From Segatella copri (GTDB lineage: Bacteria; Bacteroidota; Bacteroidia; Bacteroidales; Bacteroidaceae): 64,000 nucleotides of DNA. The notes beneath the pieces were generated by a model that saw only the letters and a list, made by a program, of their open reading frames with translations, searched no databases and was not told the origin of the DNA. Location of the stretch: NCBI RefSeq assembly GCF_009494395.1, contig NZ_VZCB01000098.1, positions 49,549 through 113,548 on the forward strand. The letters are read 5' to 3'. Shown piece by piece: positions 19,083 through 29,900 of this stretch (positions are counted from its first letter, which is position 1; every line of letters begins with the position of its first letter). The translations under genes and the position numbers were made by a program.

Positions 19083-20357
19083 TTACCACTTGTCCTTGGT
19101 TACAATCTCGTCCTTCCAATGGTGATCCTTAGGGAACTGCTGGTTGTTCCATGCCTTCACCTGAGTCCAAGGCTGTGCTGCATCGGTCCAGAAAGGATGG
19201 TCGGCAGGCAGACCGAGAGGCATGAAGGCAAGGGTGGTCATATAGAGCGAACCGTTGTTGGTATACCAGTCAGCAACGTTCTTCTGACTGTTTCCGCAGA
19301 AACCAATAGAGAGATAACCCTTCTCATTGAAGTTATTCTGCTTATCGAACATGCGATGGAGCACCTTGGTCAGGGCTGCACGAACCTGACCATTGCTCAA
19401 ATCCTTAGGCAACGTCTGATACCATGCCATCAGAGCAAGCGGCTGCATGGTTGCCATGCGGTAAGGAATGCTTCTGCCGAAAGCCGGGAAGGTTCCTTCC
19501 GGAGAGATGAATCTCTCGAGGATGATGCTGTACTTCTGGCAGCGCTTCAACTCCCGGTCGTAGTACTTCTGATAGTCGAGGCGGGAATTCACCTTGGCAT
19601 CCACCATCGCCTGGAGTGTTTCCAGATACATCGGATGGAACACATAGCTGCTGTAGTAATCGAAAGCGAACGAAGGACCATCGGCATACCAGCCATCGCC
19701 TACATACCACTCCTCTACCTTGCGGCAAGCCGAATTCACGCGATATTCATCGAAATCGCCACCCGCCTTTGCCATGAAGCTCTCGATGGTAGAAGAGAAG
19801 AGCAACCAGTTGGTATAAGGAGGATCGATGTGGCGGAGCTTGGCAAACTCCTTCAGGTATCGCTGCTTGGTCACCTCGTCCAAAGGCTTCCAGAGTGTAT
19901 CGTAAGCACGGAGGAAACTCTCGGCGACATAGGCTGCATCAACCAGGTTCTGACCGCCGATGCCCCAGCAGAGATAGTCAGGACTCTGAGGGTCTACGGC
20001 ATTCTTGTAAGAAGCCAAAGCCCATTCACGCAACTGCTTGCGCTGCTTGCCTTCGGCAGTAGCATCATCTGGAAGAGTGAGCCATGGAGCCACGCCAGCC
20101 ATCAGTCTGCCGAAGCACTCCATATAGAGCACCTTCTTGTTGCGGTTGTCGAAGCTGGGACTGAACTCTGTCTGCATGTTCTTCTGTAACTCGCCCTTAG
20201 CCATGTTTTCCAGAACAGGCTGGGCCATCTTGTAGGCAAGCGAGCACCAATATTGGCGGTCGCTCTGCTGAACTGCCTTCTTCTTAGCAGAAATTCCCAT
20301 GAAAGGAACCAGCGCCAAGACGAGGGTCATCATGATACTTTTAAATATATAATTCAT
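19083..20357 (-). CDS. DUF2264 protein (GH154-like, possible beta-glucuronidase)
   Basis: 424 residues with a signal peptide (FKSIMMTLVLALVPFMGISA). DUF2264 hallmarks are YLCWGIGGQNLVDAAYVAESFLRAYDTLW, PPYTNWLLFSSTIESF, EWYVGDGWYADGPSFAFDYYSSYVFHPMYLE and AFGRSIPYRMATMQPLAL. The family has an alpha/alpha-barrel and has been grouped in GH154, with beta-glucuronidase activity reported for members in arabinogalactan-degrading loci. That activity fits the companion GH105, GH43 and GH2 genes. The intergenic gap to the GH105 gene is 27 nt, so the two are probably co-transcribed. The family call is firm; the activity is inferred from context. Confidence 0.85.
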   Translation of the reverse strand: MNYIFKSIMMTLVLALVPFMGISAKKKAVQQSDRQYWCSLAYKMAQPVLENMAKGELQKNMQTEFSPSFDNRNKKVLYMECFGRLMAGVAPWLTLPDDATAEGKQRKQLREWALASYKNAVDPQSPDYLCWGIGGQNLVDAAYVAESFLRAYDTLWKPLDEVTKQRYLKEFAKLRHIDPPYTNWLLFSSTIESFMAKAGGDFDEYRVNSACRKVEEWYVGDGWYADGPSFAFDYYSSYVFHPMYLETLQAMVDAKVNSRLDYQKYYDRELKRCQKYSIILERFISPEGTFPAFGRSIPYRMATMQPLALMAWYQTLPKDLSNGQVRAALTKVLHRMFDKQNNFNEKGYLSIGFCGNSQKNVADWYTNNGSLYMTTLAFMPLGLPADHPFWTDAAQPWTQVKAWNNQQFPKDHHWKDEIVTKDKW

Positions 20358-20431
20358 AGATAGTTGTATATTGTTTGTTGTTATTAATAATTGTAAGTTG
20401 AAAGTTGCCAGTAGCCTCAGCTAAGCAACTG

Positions 20432-20460
20432 CAAAGATATGTATAATTAATTATAAACAA
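20432..20460 (-). promoter_or_regulatory. Promoter upstream of the DUF2264 gene
   Basis: Minus-strand -33 TTG (20458-20460) and -7 TATCTTTG (20432-20439) with an 18-nt spacer, 75 nt before the ATG. Suggests the DUF2264-GH105 genes have their own promoter. Confidence 0.55.
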
Positions 20461-20478
20461 GCAGAGCGACCGTATTTT

Positions 20479-21600
20479 TTATTGTTTTTTCAACACTGGT
20501 GCACCGTTTTCCCAAGAAATTGGTACCCACAAGTGTCTACTGTCACTCAAGTGTTTAGGATTCCACATGTCTGCCATGAATACATAGTCGGCGCCATGGA
20601 ACATCTTCTTCTGTGCTGCAGTTTCCACCTTATATATATAGGTACCCTGTGCACCGAAGGTCTTGTTGGCACCCTCACCACGGCAAGGATTAGGCAACTG
20701 CTCCCAAGGACCGTAGATATTCTTAGCCTTGAACATACGGGCAGCATTAGGCGCCCAACCGGTACATCCGCTGGTGATCATCCAGTAGATGCCATCCTGT
20801 TTGAAGATGGTAGGAGCCTCGTTCTGTCCACCTGCTGCCACACGTACATAGCTGCCGTTGTGCTGCATGTAGTCGTCTGTCAACTGTGCAATCTGGAGTG
20901 TCAGGTTTTCTTCAGAAGAATAGATGTGGTAAGCCTTGCCGTCATCGTCGATGAAGATGGTCATGTCTCTTGACATCTGTCCTCCCTCGAAGTCTCTCAT
21001 CCAGAACATGCCGCGCTCTATCTGCTTGCGCCATTCCGGAGTCCACCAGCTCTTCAGTTCCGGGAAGAGAAGCTGATGCTTGAGGTCGGTAGTATCTGGC
21101 TTGGCGAACCCTACAGGATAGATGCCCGGATTCACTCTTCCAGAACAGATGAACTTGAAAGGTCCGAAAGGAGTATCGCTGGTAGCCACACCATAGCGGG
21201 CTGCACCATATCCCCTACCCTTCAGTTCGAGATGGAACCACATCACGAACTTCTTGGTCTTCTTGTTGTAGAGAACCTTCGGACGTTCGATGATGCATCC
21301 GCCCTCAATGTCGCTGCCTGCTTCTTTGGATACAGGAAGCACCAATCCATGATTCTTCCAGTTCTTGAGATCCTTGGAAGTGAAGCAGCTTACGCCGAGA
21401 GAGCTGTAAGGCTTGCCATCCTCCGAGCGGCTTTCGCCATACCAATAATAGGTACCTTTGTAGTTGAAGATGTTGCCACCATGAGCATTGATATGCTTGC
21501 CGGTATTATCCTTCCACACGCCTCCGTCCATCGGAGCCTGAGCCAGAGTCGGGAGACACGACATCATCCACAACATGATAAATACGAATAGTTTGTTCAT
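20479..21600 (-). CDS. GH43 enzyme, exo-beta-1,3-galactanase-like
   Basis: 373 residues with a signal peptide (VFIMLWMMSCLPTLAQ). Five-bladed beta-propeller of GH43: KHINAHGGNIFNYKGTYYWYGESRSE gives the first blade with the His-Gly-Gly motif. Later blades hold EGGCIIERPKVLYNKKTKKFVMW, RDMTIFIDDDGKAYHIYSSEEN and NEAPTIFKQDGIYWMITSGCTGW. The pattern HGGxxxxxxxxYYWYGE, without the usual N-terminal catalytic Asp seen in arabinofuranosidases, is like the GH43 subfamily 24 galactanases that trim the beta-1,3-galactan backbone of type II arabinogalactan. The subfamily call is tentative. It is the first enzyme gene after SusD, separated from it by a terminator, with a TAATTTTG -7 element at about 21654-21661. 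Confidence 0.8.
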   Translation of the reverse strand: MNKLFVFIMLWMMSCLPTLAQAPMDGGVWKDNTGKHINAHGGNIFNYKGTYYWYGESRSEDGKPYSSLGVSCFTSKDLKNWKNHGLVLPVSKEAGSDIEGGCIIERPKVLYNKKTKKFVMWFHLELKGRGYGAARYGVATSDTPFGPFKFICSGRVNPGIYPVGFAKPDTTDLKHQLLFPELKSWWTPEWRKQIERGMFWMRDFEGGQMSRDMTIFIDDDGKAYHIYSSEENLTLQIAQLTDDYMQHNGSYVRVAAGGQNEAPTIFKQDGIYWMITSGCTGWAPNAARMFKAKNIYGPWEQLPNPCRGEGANKTFGAQGTYIYKVETAAQKKMFHGADYVFMADMWNPKHLSDSRHLWVPISWENGAPVLKKQ

Positions 21601-21883
21601 TTTGCTGATGTTATTATTAAGTTAGTGAATACGCTAATTGTTTATTCCGATTGCAAAATTAAAGAAAAAGCCCCTTTTCGGGGTCTATTATTCGGTATAA
21701 AAGGGATACAAATCGGGAAAATGCAGGAAAACAAATGCAAATCATCACTTCTCCCCCTCTACAAATTTGTTATTTACCATAGATGGCTTTTCCTATCACC
21801 ATTCTGCGCGAAATGATGTATGATGTATTTAGAATCTTTGCATCAATAGTATTTATAAATACAGCTTCATAGAAACGACAAAA
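21601..21883. other. Gene-free interval between GH43 and SusD genes
   Basis: AT-rich, no gene recognised. It contains the GH43 promoter region near 21654, a small CCCC-TTTTC-GGGG hairpin at 21671-21683, and a copy of the 19-bp repeat described at 21796. Confidence 0.5.
21796..21814. repeat. 19-bp repeat, copy 1
   Basis: TCACCATTCTGCGCGAAAT here matches TCACTATTCTGCGCGAAAT at 31121-31139 with one mismatch. The two copies are in the same orientation and bracket the SusD, SusC and regulator genes. Confidence 0.7.
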
Positions 21884-21913
21884 AGGGTGCATCATTAACT
21901 TATGACACACCCT
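21884..21913 (-). terminator. Terminator of the SusC-SusD operon
   Basis: AGGGTG-CA-TCAT (21884-21895) pairs with ATGA-CA-CACCCT (21902-21913) around a 2-nt internal mismatch and a 6-nt loop; the minus-strand product ends in CACCCTTTTTG. It is 29 nt past the SusD stop. Confidence 0.75.
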
Positions 21914-21941
21914 CTTACTTCATATTTAGCAGATAAAAATA

Positions 21942-23663
21942 TTATTTTTCATCAACCTCATAACCTGGATTTTGCTCCAATTTAGCATCCTTGTTAAGCT
22001 GAATCTCGGTCAAAGGAATCGGTAATAAGATATGCTTATTTGCATCAAAGCCAGAGATTCTCTTATTTTCTGATTTCTCTGCCCACTTGGTAACCATCAT
22101 ATTAACACGATTAGCAAGTTGTCCTGTTCTCATTAATGTGAAGCGTCGGTTTTCCTCGCCTACCAGTTCTCGGATACGCTCATCAAGGATAAAATCGATG
22201 GAAATATCAGAAGCACTAACCTTGCCAGCTCCAGGAGCAATCTGTCGATAATCCTTGAATGCACGGTCACGGAGAACATTGATATCATCAGCTGCCCCCT
22301 GACTATTGCCCTGACGGAAACGAGCTTCAGCTCTTAACAAGTAGGCTTCAGCAAATCGCATCAAAGGAATATCCTTGACCATTGCATATCCAAAGTCATC
22401 TGTAGGGTCGTATGCACCCCACTTTGTTGTATGTGGATACATTACATTCAAAGTGTCTGCTTCATGGCAATATACTTTATCACCCAATCCAATTGTAATC
22501 TTCTTGACAACTTTACTTTCGTCATTTTCCCAATATCCATTAGCATTGATACCAATGGTTGCCTTATCTGCCTTCGGTTGCTTGTTACAATAGATGGTAC
22601 GACGGATATTGAAGTTGGAGTTACGTATGTCACCTTCCTCAAAAATTCCATATTTTACATAGTTACTCAAACGAAGGCGACCGTTTCCACGTCCACCTAT
22701 AGAATCAGCATTCTGCATAAAGTCTGATAACTTATGGAAGGCAGGAACCCAGTTACGACGCTGCTGTGCATTGTCAATAGTACCGCCAGATACAGAAGTA
22801 TTATATTCCTGTTCATAAGTCCATATTCCTTCGGTATTACCTTGGCTTCGGCGTTGATTTCCCCAACGGAACATATCATGATAGTAATCACCAGCCTCAC
22901 CCGTAAATTTACCATAACGTTCAGAAATCAGCTTGTAATTTCCACTGGTAATTGTTGGGGTTATAGCATCTTCAGCTTTCTTATAGTATGAGTTGTCACG
23001 CATACCTATACGAAGAAAAGCTTCTGCTGCAACCATACGAGCTGCATCCTTGCTAATTCGTGATTCTTTTGTCAATGCATTCACTTCAGGAAGACCTGCA
23101 ATAGCCTCAGTGATATCCTTCTCTATCTGAACGTCAATCTCTGCCACAGGTGTACGAGTATAGTCTGTTTTTGGATTAGACGCAGACTCTGTTATCAAAG
23201 GAACTGCTCCCCAACCAGTAACCAACTTGTTATAACAATAAGCACGGAAAAATTTAGCTTCTGCTACACACGCTGTAGCACTGGCATCTTCTCCATTGGC
23301 TGAGATAATTTGATTTGCACCATTGATGATGCTATATAGTCTTTCCCAATAAAGACGTACGCCTAAACTCTCAGAGTTCAGCTCTCCATACTTATAGAAT
23401 GGAACCTCTGAACCCTCTGTGTCGCCAGGAGCACCGACATCTGTACCATCCTGCCAAATACCCCAGAAACCTTGAGGCCATGATATTCCTAAAAGTTGAC
23501 CTATCTGATAGTGTAAACCTAAAACTTTAGCATTCACATCAGAAACATCGGTTCCATAGTTAGAGTACATCTTCTCATCAAGAAAGCTATCGCTACATGA
23601 TGTGCTTCCCAATGCCAATACAGAGGCTACTGCAGAAGCAATTATAATCTTATTTAGTTTCAT
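21942..23663 (-). CDS. SusD-like surface glycan-binding lipoprotein
   Basis: 573 residues from the ATG at 23663, which gives a lipoprotein signal (MKLNKIIIASAVASVLALGSTSCSD); the frame is open further upstream into the SusC gene but that extension is not credible. TPR-rich SusD fold: KFFRAYCYNKLVTGWGAVPLIT, TYEQEYN, PLMRFAEAYLLRAEARFRQGN, FILDERIRELVGEENRRFTLMRTGQL and LLPIPLTEIQLNKD are family hallmarks. It forms the lid of the SusC transporter and binds the oligosaccharide at the outer surface. It starts 11 nt after the SusC stop and the pair is followed by a terminator. The ligand is presumably an arabinogalactan- or pectin-derived oligosaccharide. Confidence 0.95.
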   Translation of the reverse strand: MKLNKIIIASAVASVLALGSTSCSDSFLDEKMYSNYGTDVSDVNAKVLGLHYQIGQLLGISWPQGFWGIWQDGTDVGAPGDTEGSEVPFYKYGELNSESLGVRLYWERLYSIINGANQIISANGEDASATACVAEAKFFRAYCYNKLVTGWGAVPLITESASNPKTDYTRTPVAEIDVQIEKDITEAIAGLPEVNALTKESRISKDAARMVAAEAFLRIGMRDNSYYKKAEDAITPTITSGNYKLISERYGKFTGEAGDYYHDMFRWGNQRRSQGNTEGIWTYEQEYNTSVSGGTIDNAQQRRNWVPAFHKLSDFMQNADSIGGRGNGRLRLSNYVKYGIFEEGDIRNSNFNIRRTIYCNKQPKADKATIGINANGYWENDESKVVKKITIGLGDKVYCHEADTLNVMYPHTTKWGAYDPTDDFGYAMVKDIPLMRFAEAYLLRAEARFRQGNSQGAADDINVLRDRAFKDYRQIAPGAGKVSASDISIDFILDERIRELVGEENRRFTLMRTGQLANRVNMMVTKWAEKSENKRISGFDANKHILLPIPLTEIQLNKDAKLEQNPGYEVDEK

Positions 23664-23674
23664 TGTTTTCAATT

Positions 23675-26600
23675 TTAGAATGTCAAGTTGATTCCGAATG
23701 TATAACTCTTTGTCATTGGATAGTTGTCTTCCCAATTATCTGATCCACGTCCATCCTGGCGGGTTTCAGGATCCCATCCAATCCAGTCGGTAAAGGTGAA
23801 AAGGTTGCGACCTGTGAAGTATACAGTCAAGCCACCTAATCCCACTTTATGCATGGTTGTTTCTGGGAAAGCATAACTCAATGTAACATCTTTAACACGG
23901 GTAAAGCTTGCATTCTGGGCAAATCCATATCCATGTTTATTTGAGTTTTTGCGCAAAGAACGCCATTCATTACTCTTATTCTCTGGAGTCCAGTAGCCAA
24001 TCTCTGTAGTTGTATTACGACGACCCATCTCATCTCCAGCCATACCAATAAGATTATTATTCTTCTTCATTCCCTGCACAGTTTGGATGAATACACTCAA
24101 GGACAAGCCTTTGTAGGTAAAGGTATTGGTAATACCTCCAATCCATTTTGGAGTAGTCTGTCCCTTAACATGTCGGTCGTTATCATCTATCTTGCCATCG
24201 TTATTACGGTCTGCCAACTTTACGTCACCTGCTTCTGCTACCGGATCCCATTTTTTATGTAATCCAGCGGCAATTTCATCTTCCTGCCAGATTCCTACCA
24301 TGTCATAATCATAGATTACACCGATAGGCTGACCTATGAACCAGCTGTTGCCCAAATCGTCCTTACCATCACCATAGAGATCCTTGATACGGTTCTGGTT
24401 CCATGAGAATACCAAAGTTGTTCCCCAAGTAAAGTCCTTGGTAACAATATTCTTTGAGTTTACAGTAAATTCTACACCCTTGTTGGCTGTTTTACCCATA
24501 TTGGCATATACATCACTGAAGCCTGACACCTTAGGCAAATTACGCTTCAGAAGCAAACCTGTTGTTGTTGAAGTGTAAATATCCAAGTTTCCATTGATAC
24601 GATTATTCAACAGTCCAAAGTCTAATCCAACATTGAAAGTTTTGGTAGTCTCCCAAGAGAGGTTGGAATTACCCATACGACTATTTGGAACAAGACCTAC
24701 TACAGAATTTTTACCCATAGCAAATTTTTTCACGTCCATTTTCATCAATGTCTGATATACGCCGATTGCCTCATTACCTGATTTACCATATGAAAGACGA
24801 AGCTTTAAGTTATTCAGCCAATTCTGAGACTTCTGCATGAACTGTTCGTTTGCAATATTCCAACCCAATGCTACAGAAGGGAATACACCATACTTGTTAT
24901 TCTCTCCAAATACAGAAGAACCGTCACGACGTACAGTAAATGTAAACAGATAACGACTATCATAAGAATAGTTCAAACGTCCCATTTGTGAAACGGTAGT
25001 GTATAAATCTGCATAAGATTTCACAGAAGCAGACTCTGCACCTTCCAAATTATCAAATCCGAGGTCATCATTGATAAACTTGCTACCTTTAGCTGTTGAC
25101 TCCGAATATTTTTTACGAGAAGCAGCATACAATCCCGTTAAATCGAAATGATGCTTTTCGATATCCTTTGCATAAGTAAGGATATTCTCAATAGTATAGG
25201 TCTGAGTATCCTTGTTGATGATTTCACCAGTTCCATTCAGATCATTAGCTGCAGCACCTGTATAGGTATTTGTACGGGCTGGCGCATAAGAGAAACCTGC
25301 ATTGAGTTTATATTTCAAGCCAGCTAATGGTTTCCAGATGTTTCCGAAATCCATTTCAGCAAAACCATTGATGCTAACATTCCATTGACGACGTTCTGCC
25401 TGCTTGGTCTGACCGATCATAGGATTGGCCCACAACTGCTCTGAATACATAGGATAAATGCAGTAGCTACCATCTTCATTATACATCTTTCCCCAAGGAG
25501 ACATAGCCTCTGCATTCAAGAAATTAACACGTCCTCCATCACGGTTATGAGATGCAATATAGGTGTTAGTTCCCACCTTCAGATAATCGGTAACATCCAT
25601 ATCAATATTGGTGCGGAGAGAATAACGTTTATAGTTGAATCCCTTCAATACACCTTTTTGGCTCAGATAATCACCAGAAACATAGTATCTGACTCTTTCT
25701 GCACCACCTGCTACACTGATATTATGGTCTGTAATAATTCCTGTTTGTGAAGCTTCATCATAAATCCAATCTGTCTGAATACCTTTCTCATAATTTTCAG
25801 CTTCATTTGCATACTTAACATTATCATTATACATACTCTCACCAGGATTGATAGCAATATAATCCTTGTAACGCTGGATAATCTGGTTTCCATCGCAGAA
25901 CTTCAATTTATGAGAAAAATCTTCTAAACCGATATAGCCACTATATCTGATAGTAGGTTTTCCTGATTTACCATGCTTGGTAGTAATCAGAATAACACCA
26001 TTGGCACCATTGGTACCATAAATAGCTGTGGCAGAAGCATCTTTCAAGATTTCCATTGATTCGATATCAGAAGGTGCAATATCATTGAGAGAACCACCAG
26101 TCTTGTTGATAGGCACACCATCAACTACGATGTATGGTCCTGAATTAGCATTAATAGAGTTTTGACCACGTACCAATGCACTTGGAGCATCACCTGGAAT
26201 GGAAGAACTTTGAGTAATGGTTACACCGGCTGCCGCGCCCTGAACAGCCTGCAGCACGTTAGTAACAGGAAGTTTCTCAAGGCGTTCTTTGTTTACAGAT
26301 GTTACAGACCCCGTAACATCCGACTTTTTCTGGACACCATAACCTACGACAACCACCTCATTGAGTGTCTGGTTATCGTCCTGTAACGTTACCTTTACTG
26401 ATCCTTTACCGACCTTAATGGTCTGCGTTTTAAAACCAATATAGGAGATTTCTAAAGTTGAACCAGGAGCAGCGTTCAAAGAGAAGTTACCTTCAAGGTC
26501 AGTAACTGTACCTCCTTTTTGCCCCCCCACTTTTACGGTAGCACCGATAATAGGTTCACCGTTGCTATCAACGACTGTACCTTGTACCTTACCTGACTGC

Positions 26601-26719
26601 TGAACAATCTGTACAGAAGGAACAGCCATAACAGACTGAGGAGAGAGAGCCAAGCCTGAGGCTATAGCAGCTAACGCCATCAATCTTCTAGACGTGATGT
26701 TTAGATTTACATTTTCCAT
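23675..26719 (-). CDS. SusC-like TonB-dependent outer-membrane transporter
   Basis: 1014 residues. Signal peptide (LMALAAIASGLALSPQSVMA), then a carboxypeptidase-regulatory domain (GTVVDSNGEPIIGATVKVGG, residues about 47-125), a TonB-box-like region (LNEVVVVGYGVQKKSDVTGSV), a plug with GDAPSALVRGQNSINANSGPYIVVDG and DIESMEILKDASATAIYGTNGANGVILITTK, and a 22-strand barrel to the C-terminus. Imports oligosaccharides bound by SusD across the outer membrane using TonB energy. It is transcribed divergently from the hybrid two-component regulator at 26970, a standard arrangement in which the regulator senses a periplasmic sugar and activates the pair. No full -33/-7 pair is visible before its start, in keeping with activator dependence. 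Confidence 0.97.
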   Translation of the reverse strand: MENVNLNITSRRLMALAAIASGLALSPQSVMAVPSVQIVQQSGKVQGTVVDSNGEPIIGATVKVGGQKGGTVTDLEGNFSLNAAPGSTLEISYIGFKTQTIKVGKGSVKVTLQDDNQTLNEVVVVGYGVQKKSDVTGSVTSVNKERLEKLPVTNVLQAVQGAAAGVTITQSSSIPGDAPSALVRGQNSINANSGPYIVVDGVPINKTGGSLNDIAPSDIESMEILKDASATAIYGTNGANGVILITTKHGKSGKPTIRYSGYIGLEDFSHKLKFCDGNQIIQRYKDYIAINPGESMYNDNVKYANEAENYEKGIQTDWIYDEASQTGIITDHNISVAGGAERVRYYVSGDYLSQKGVLKGFNYKRYSLRTNIDMDVTDYLKVGTNTYIASHNRDGGRVNFLNAEAMSPWGKMYNEDGSYCIYPMYSEQLWANPMIGQTKQAERRQWNVSINGFAEMDFGNIWKPLAGLKYKLNAGFSYAPARTNTYTGAAANDLNGTGEIINKDTQTYTIENILTYAKDIEKHHFDLTGLYAASRKKYSESTAKGSKFINDDLGFDNLEGAESASVKSYADLYTTVSQMGRLNYSYDSRYLFTFTVRRDGSSVFGENNKYGVFPSVALGWNIANEQFMQKSQNWLNNLKLRLSYGKSGNEAIGVYQTLMKMDVKKFAMGKNSVVGLVPNSRMGNSNLSWETTKTFNVGLDFGLLNNRINGNLDIYTSTTTGLLLKRNLPKVSGFSDVYANMGKTANKGVEFTVNSKNIVTKDFTWGTTLVFSWNQNRIKDLYGDGKDDLGNSWFIGQPIGVIYDYDMVGIWQEDEIAAGLHKKWDPVAEAGDVKLADRNNDGKIDDNDRHVKGQTTPKWIGGITNTFTYKGLSLSVFIQTVQGMKKNNNLIGMAGDEMGRRNTTTEIGYWTPENKSNEWRSLRKNSNKHGYGFAQNASFTRVKDVTLSYAFPETTMHKVGLGGLTVYFTGRNLFTFTDWIGWDPETRQDGRGSDNWEDNYPMTKSYTFGINLTF

Positions 26720-26896
26720 TAGTTGTAAATTTTGTTAGTTATATACTTTCAGTTTATTCTCGCTTGTCATTTGCGGATTTAACAAATCTCACACATAGAA
26801 TGTTCGTTGTTCTAGGTGCAAAAGTCGTTCTTTTTTGTTAATATAAGGAGAAAAAATCGGTAATCATAGGGAACATATCGTTAAAAACCACTTATT

Positions 26897-26929
26897 TTTG
26901 CTCTTTTTACTAAATTCTTTATATCTTTG
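26897..26929 (+). promoter_or_regulatory. Promoter of the hybrid two-component regulator
   Basis: TTTG (26897-26900) and TATCTTTG (26922-26929), spacer 21 nt, 40 nt before the ATG. The 250-bp divergent region also holds an imperfect inverted repeat (TAGAA-N9-TTCTA near 26796-26815) that could bind the regulator. Confidence 0.6.
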
Positions 26930-26969
26930 CAGTAAAATTTAAGAAACCGACGATTAATAAATATAAGAC

Positions 26970-29900
26970 ATGAAATCTACATTTATACACATTCTAGTCT
27001 GTCTGATATGCTTTGTCTCCCAGGTCAAAGCACAGGATTTTCCATACCGTTATCTCCCTCCAATCACCATTGCGCCTACCGAAGAGGCTAGCTGTATGCT
27101 CTTCGATAAGGAAGGTATGATGTGGGTGGGAACCAATGCCGGAGTGAAATCATACGATGGCTATCATGTGAAAACCTACAAGACGAATGCGTACCAGCCA
27201 GGCATACTACCCAATAATACCATCCGGTCCATAGCCGAAGATCATCAGGATAATCTTTGGCTGGGAACTCGCAATGGTCTGGTAAGAATGAACAAGCGCA
27301 CTGGAAAGTTCAAGACTTTCTTCCTGCCAGATGAATCTCAGCGCATCATCTATACCCTCTTCGTATCAAAAGATGGAACTTTATGGATTGGAACTGATGG
27401 GGGAATCTCCTACTTCAATCCCAAGACGGAGACTTTCTATACCTATAATAATAAGAATGCATGGCTCATTGATGAGAATGGCAGCAGAAAGAAAATGCCC
27501 GGCTATAGCGTGAAAACCATCATAGAAGACAGAAACGGCGACCTGCTCATCGGCACCTGGTCGTCAGGTCTCATGCGCTTCCGCCGTGGAGGCAATACCT
27601 TCTACCGCTATCCGCAGCTCAATGCCACCAATTCCGCCTACTCCCTCTTCCTCGACAAGCACAACCACCTGTGGGTGGGAACCTGGGGATATGGCGTTGT
27701 ACGTCTGGACAATCCGGGAAATGTGCGACAGCCAGAAATGCATCAATACCCGTATAGCACCAGCCATTTTGATACCTTCTATAAGATAGTACACGACCCT
27801 GTAACGAAAACGCTCTGGGCATGTACCCGAGAAGGTGTGTGCTATCTCGAAGAAGATATGCCTAATGCTGAATGGAAAGGATTTACCTCCATCGGCAACA
27901 ACCCTCTCAACTTCAACAACGACATCGCTACCGATGGCAAAGGCAACATCTGGCTCTGTACGCAGAACAACGGTATTCTGCAGGTTAACACCCAGCCATC
28001 GCTGTTCAAACTCTGGAATCTCGATACCAGTCATACTCATCTCACCATCAACTACGTATATTCCATACTCACTACCGATGGCGAGAATTTCTGGTTGGGA
28101 TTGAATCCATACGGCATCGCCCTGCACAACCGAAAGACAGGTAAAACACTCTTCAACCAGGAAATTCCGGGATTTTCTGACATCCCATCCAGAGCCTTTA
28201 CCACAAGTATCTCGGATATTGCCCAGAGAAGCAATGGAGAAATCTGGATAGCCAACAACAATTATGGCGTCATCGTCAAGCCTTTGGGTAAACCAGCCTA
28301 TCAGATTACGCACGAAAAGCATCCATCCATCATACAGGATAATTTCGTCAACACCTTGTTCGAATCGAAAGATAAAGTAATGTGGATAGGACAGCGCAAC
28401 GGCTTGAGCATAGTAACTCCAAACAATCAGGGCCATCGGATCACGATGAAGGAGGGAAAGAAGAACTTAACCTCATGCGACATCCGCCATATCTCGCAAG
28501 ATAAGCAAGGAAACATCTGGCTGGCTACCGATAATGAAGGTATCATACGCATATCGGGCAACGCCAGGAACAAGAAGACTTTGAAATTCAAACAGTATAA
28601 TCCAGACCATCATAACTTTGCCATTGATGATGCCATCGCCTGCCTCGAAGACTCGAGAGGAAGGCTCTGGGCTATCTCCAACAGTGGCGGACTCTTCCTA
28701 TATAATAAGGTGGAAGACCGTTTTGAACCGAAGAACCATGAATATCATCTGCCGGGCGACCGTGTGCTCACCATCAAGGAAGATGAGAAGGGCAATCTCT
28801 GGCTCACCACCGACTATGCCCTCGTGAACATCATCTGGGGCAATGACAGCGAAAAACCGCAGGACATCACCTACTTTACCAGCGAGGACGGCATAGGAAA
28901 TGTTCTCTTCTCGCCAAACACGGCATGCAAGTATGGCAAGGAACTCTTCTTCGGAAGCCGGACCAGCTTCTTCTCGTTCATGCCGTCCATGAAGGCTAAG
29001 CTAAAAGACAATAGAAGACCGAAACTGGTGATAACAGACGTCATCATTGATGACCAGCCTTTCGCTCAACTCGATTCTATCGACAAGGAAGAGATTTCGA
29101 AAGAAACACCAGGCTATACCCGCAAAATCACGATACCGGCAAGGGTGAAGAAATTCTCCGTAGAATTTTCTCTCCTTACCTACGGCAATACAGAGAAAAA
29201 CGTATATGCTTACCAGCTGGAAGGTTATGACGAAGACTGGCAGTACTGCAACAAAGGCACGCATAAGGCTGTTTTCCAGAACCTTCCTTCCGGAACCTAC
29301 CACCTGAGGGTAAAGGCTACGGATGGTTATGGTCATTGGCAGGAGCTGCCATACACCATCTCCATCCAGGTGCTGCCGCCATGGTATGCCTCCAGAATAG
29401 CCTTCATGTTCTATATCCTGATGCTGATAGGCGGCATCTTTGCTACTGCCAGATGGTATAAGGAGCGGGTGAAGACCAGAAACAGTCTGCAGATGGGAGT
29501 CATCCTCACCAACATCACCCACGAGCTGCTCACCCCGCTCACCGTCATCTCTGCCACCATCTACAAGCTCAAGGAAAGAGCGCCACAATATGAGGAAGAT
29601 TATCTGGTGATGGACAACAACATCAACCGTACCACCCGACTCCTGCGACAGATTCTAGAAGTAAGAAAGTCGCAGGCAGGACAGCTGCATCTGCTCGTGA
29701 GCCGCGGCAACCTGATTTCGTTCATCGAAGAAGCCTGCGAGAATATCCGTCCGATGGCAGAACATCAGAAGGTTACGCTATCACTGGAGAAGCCAAAGGC
29801 AGAAGGAACGGCATGGTTTGATGCAGACAAGATGGATAAGATTATCTACAATCTGCTCTCCAACGCCATTAAATATAATAAGGTGGGAGGCAAGATAGAT

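Noticed and set aside
27564..28436. Minus-strand open frame of 290 codons
   Set aside because: Antisense to the HTCS sensor propeller; no family features.
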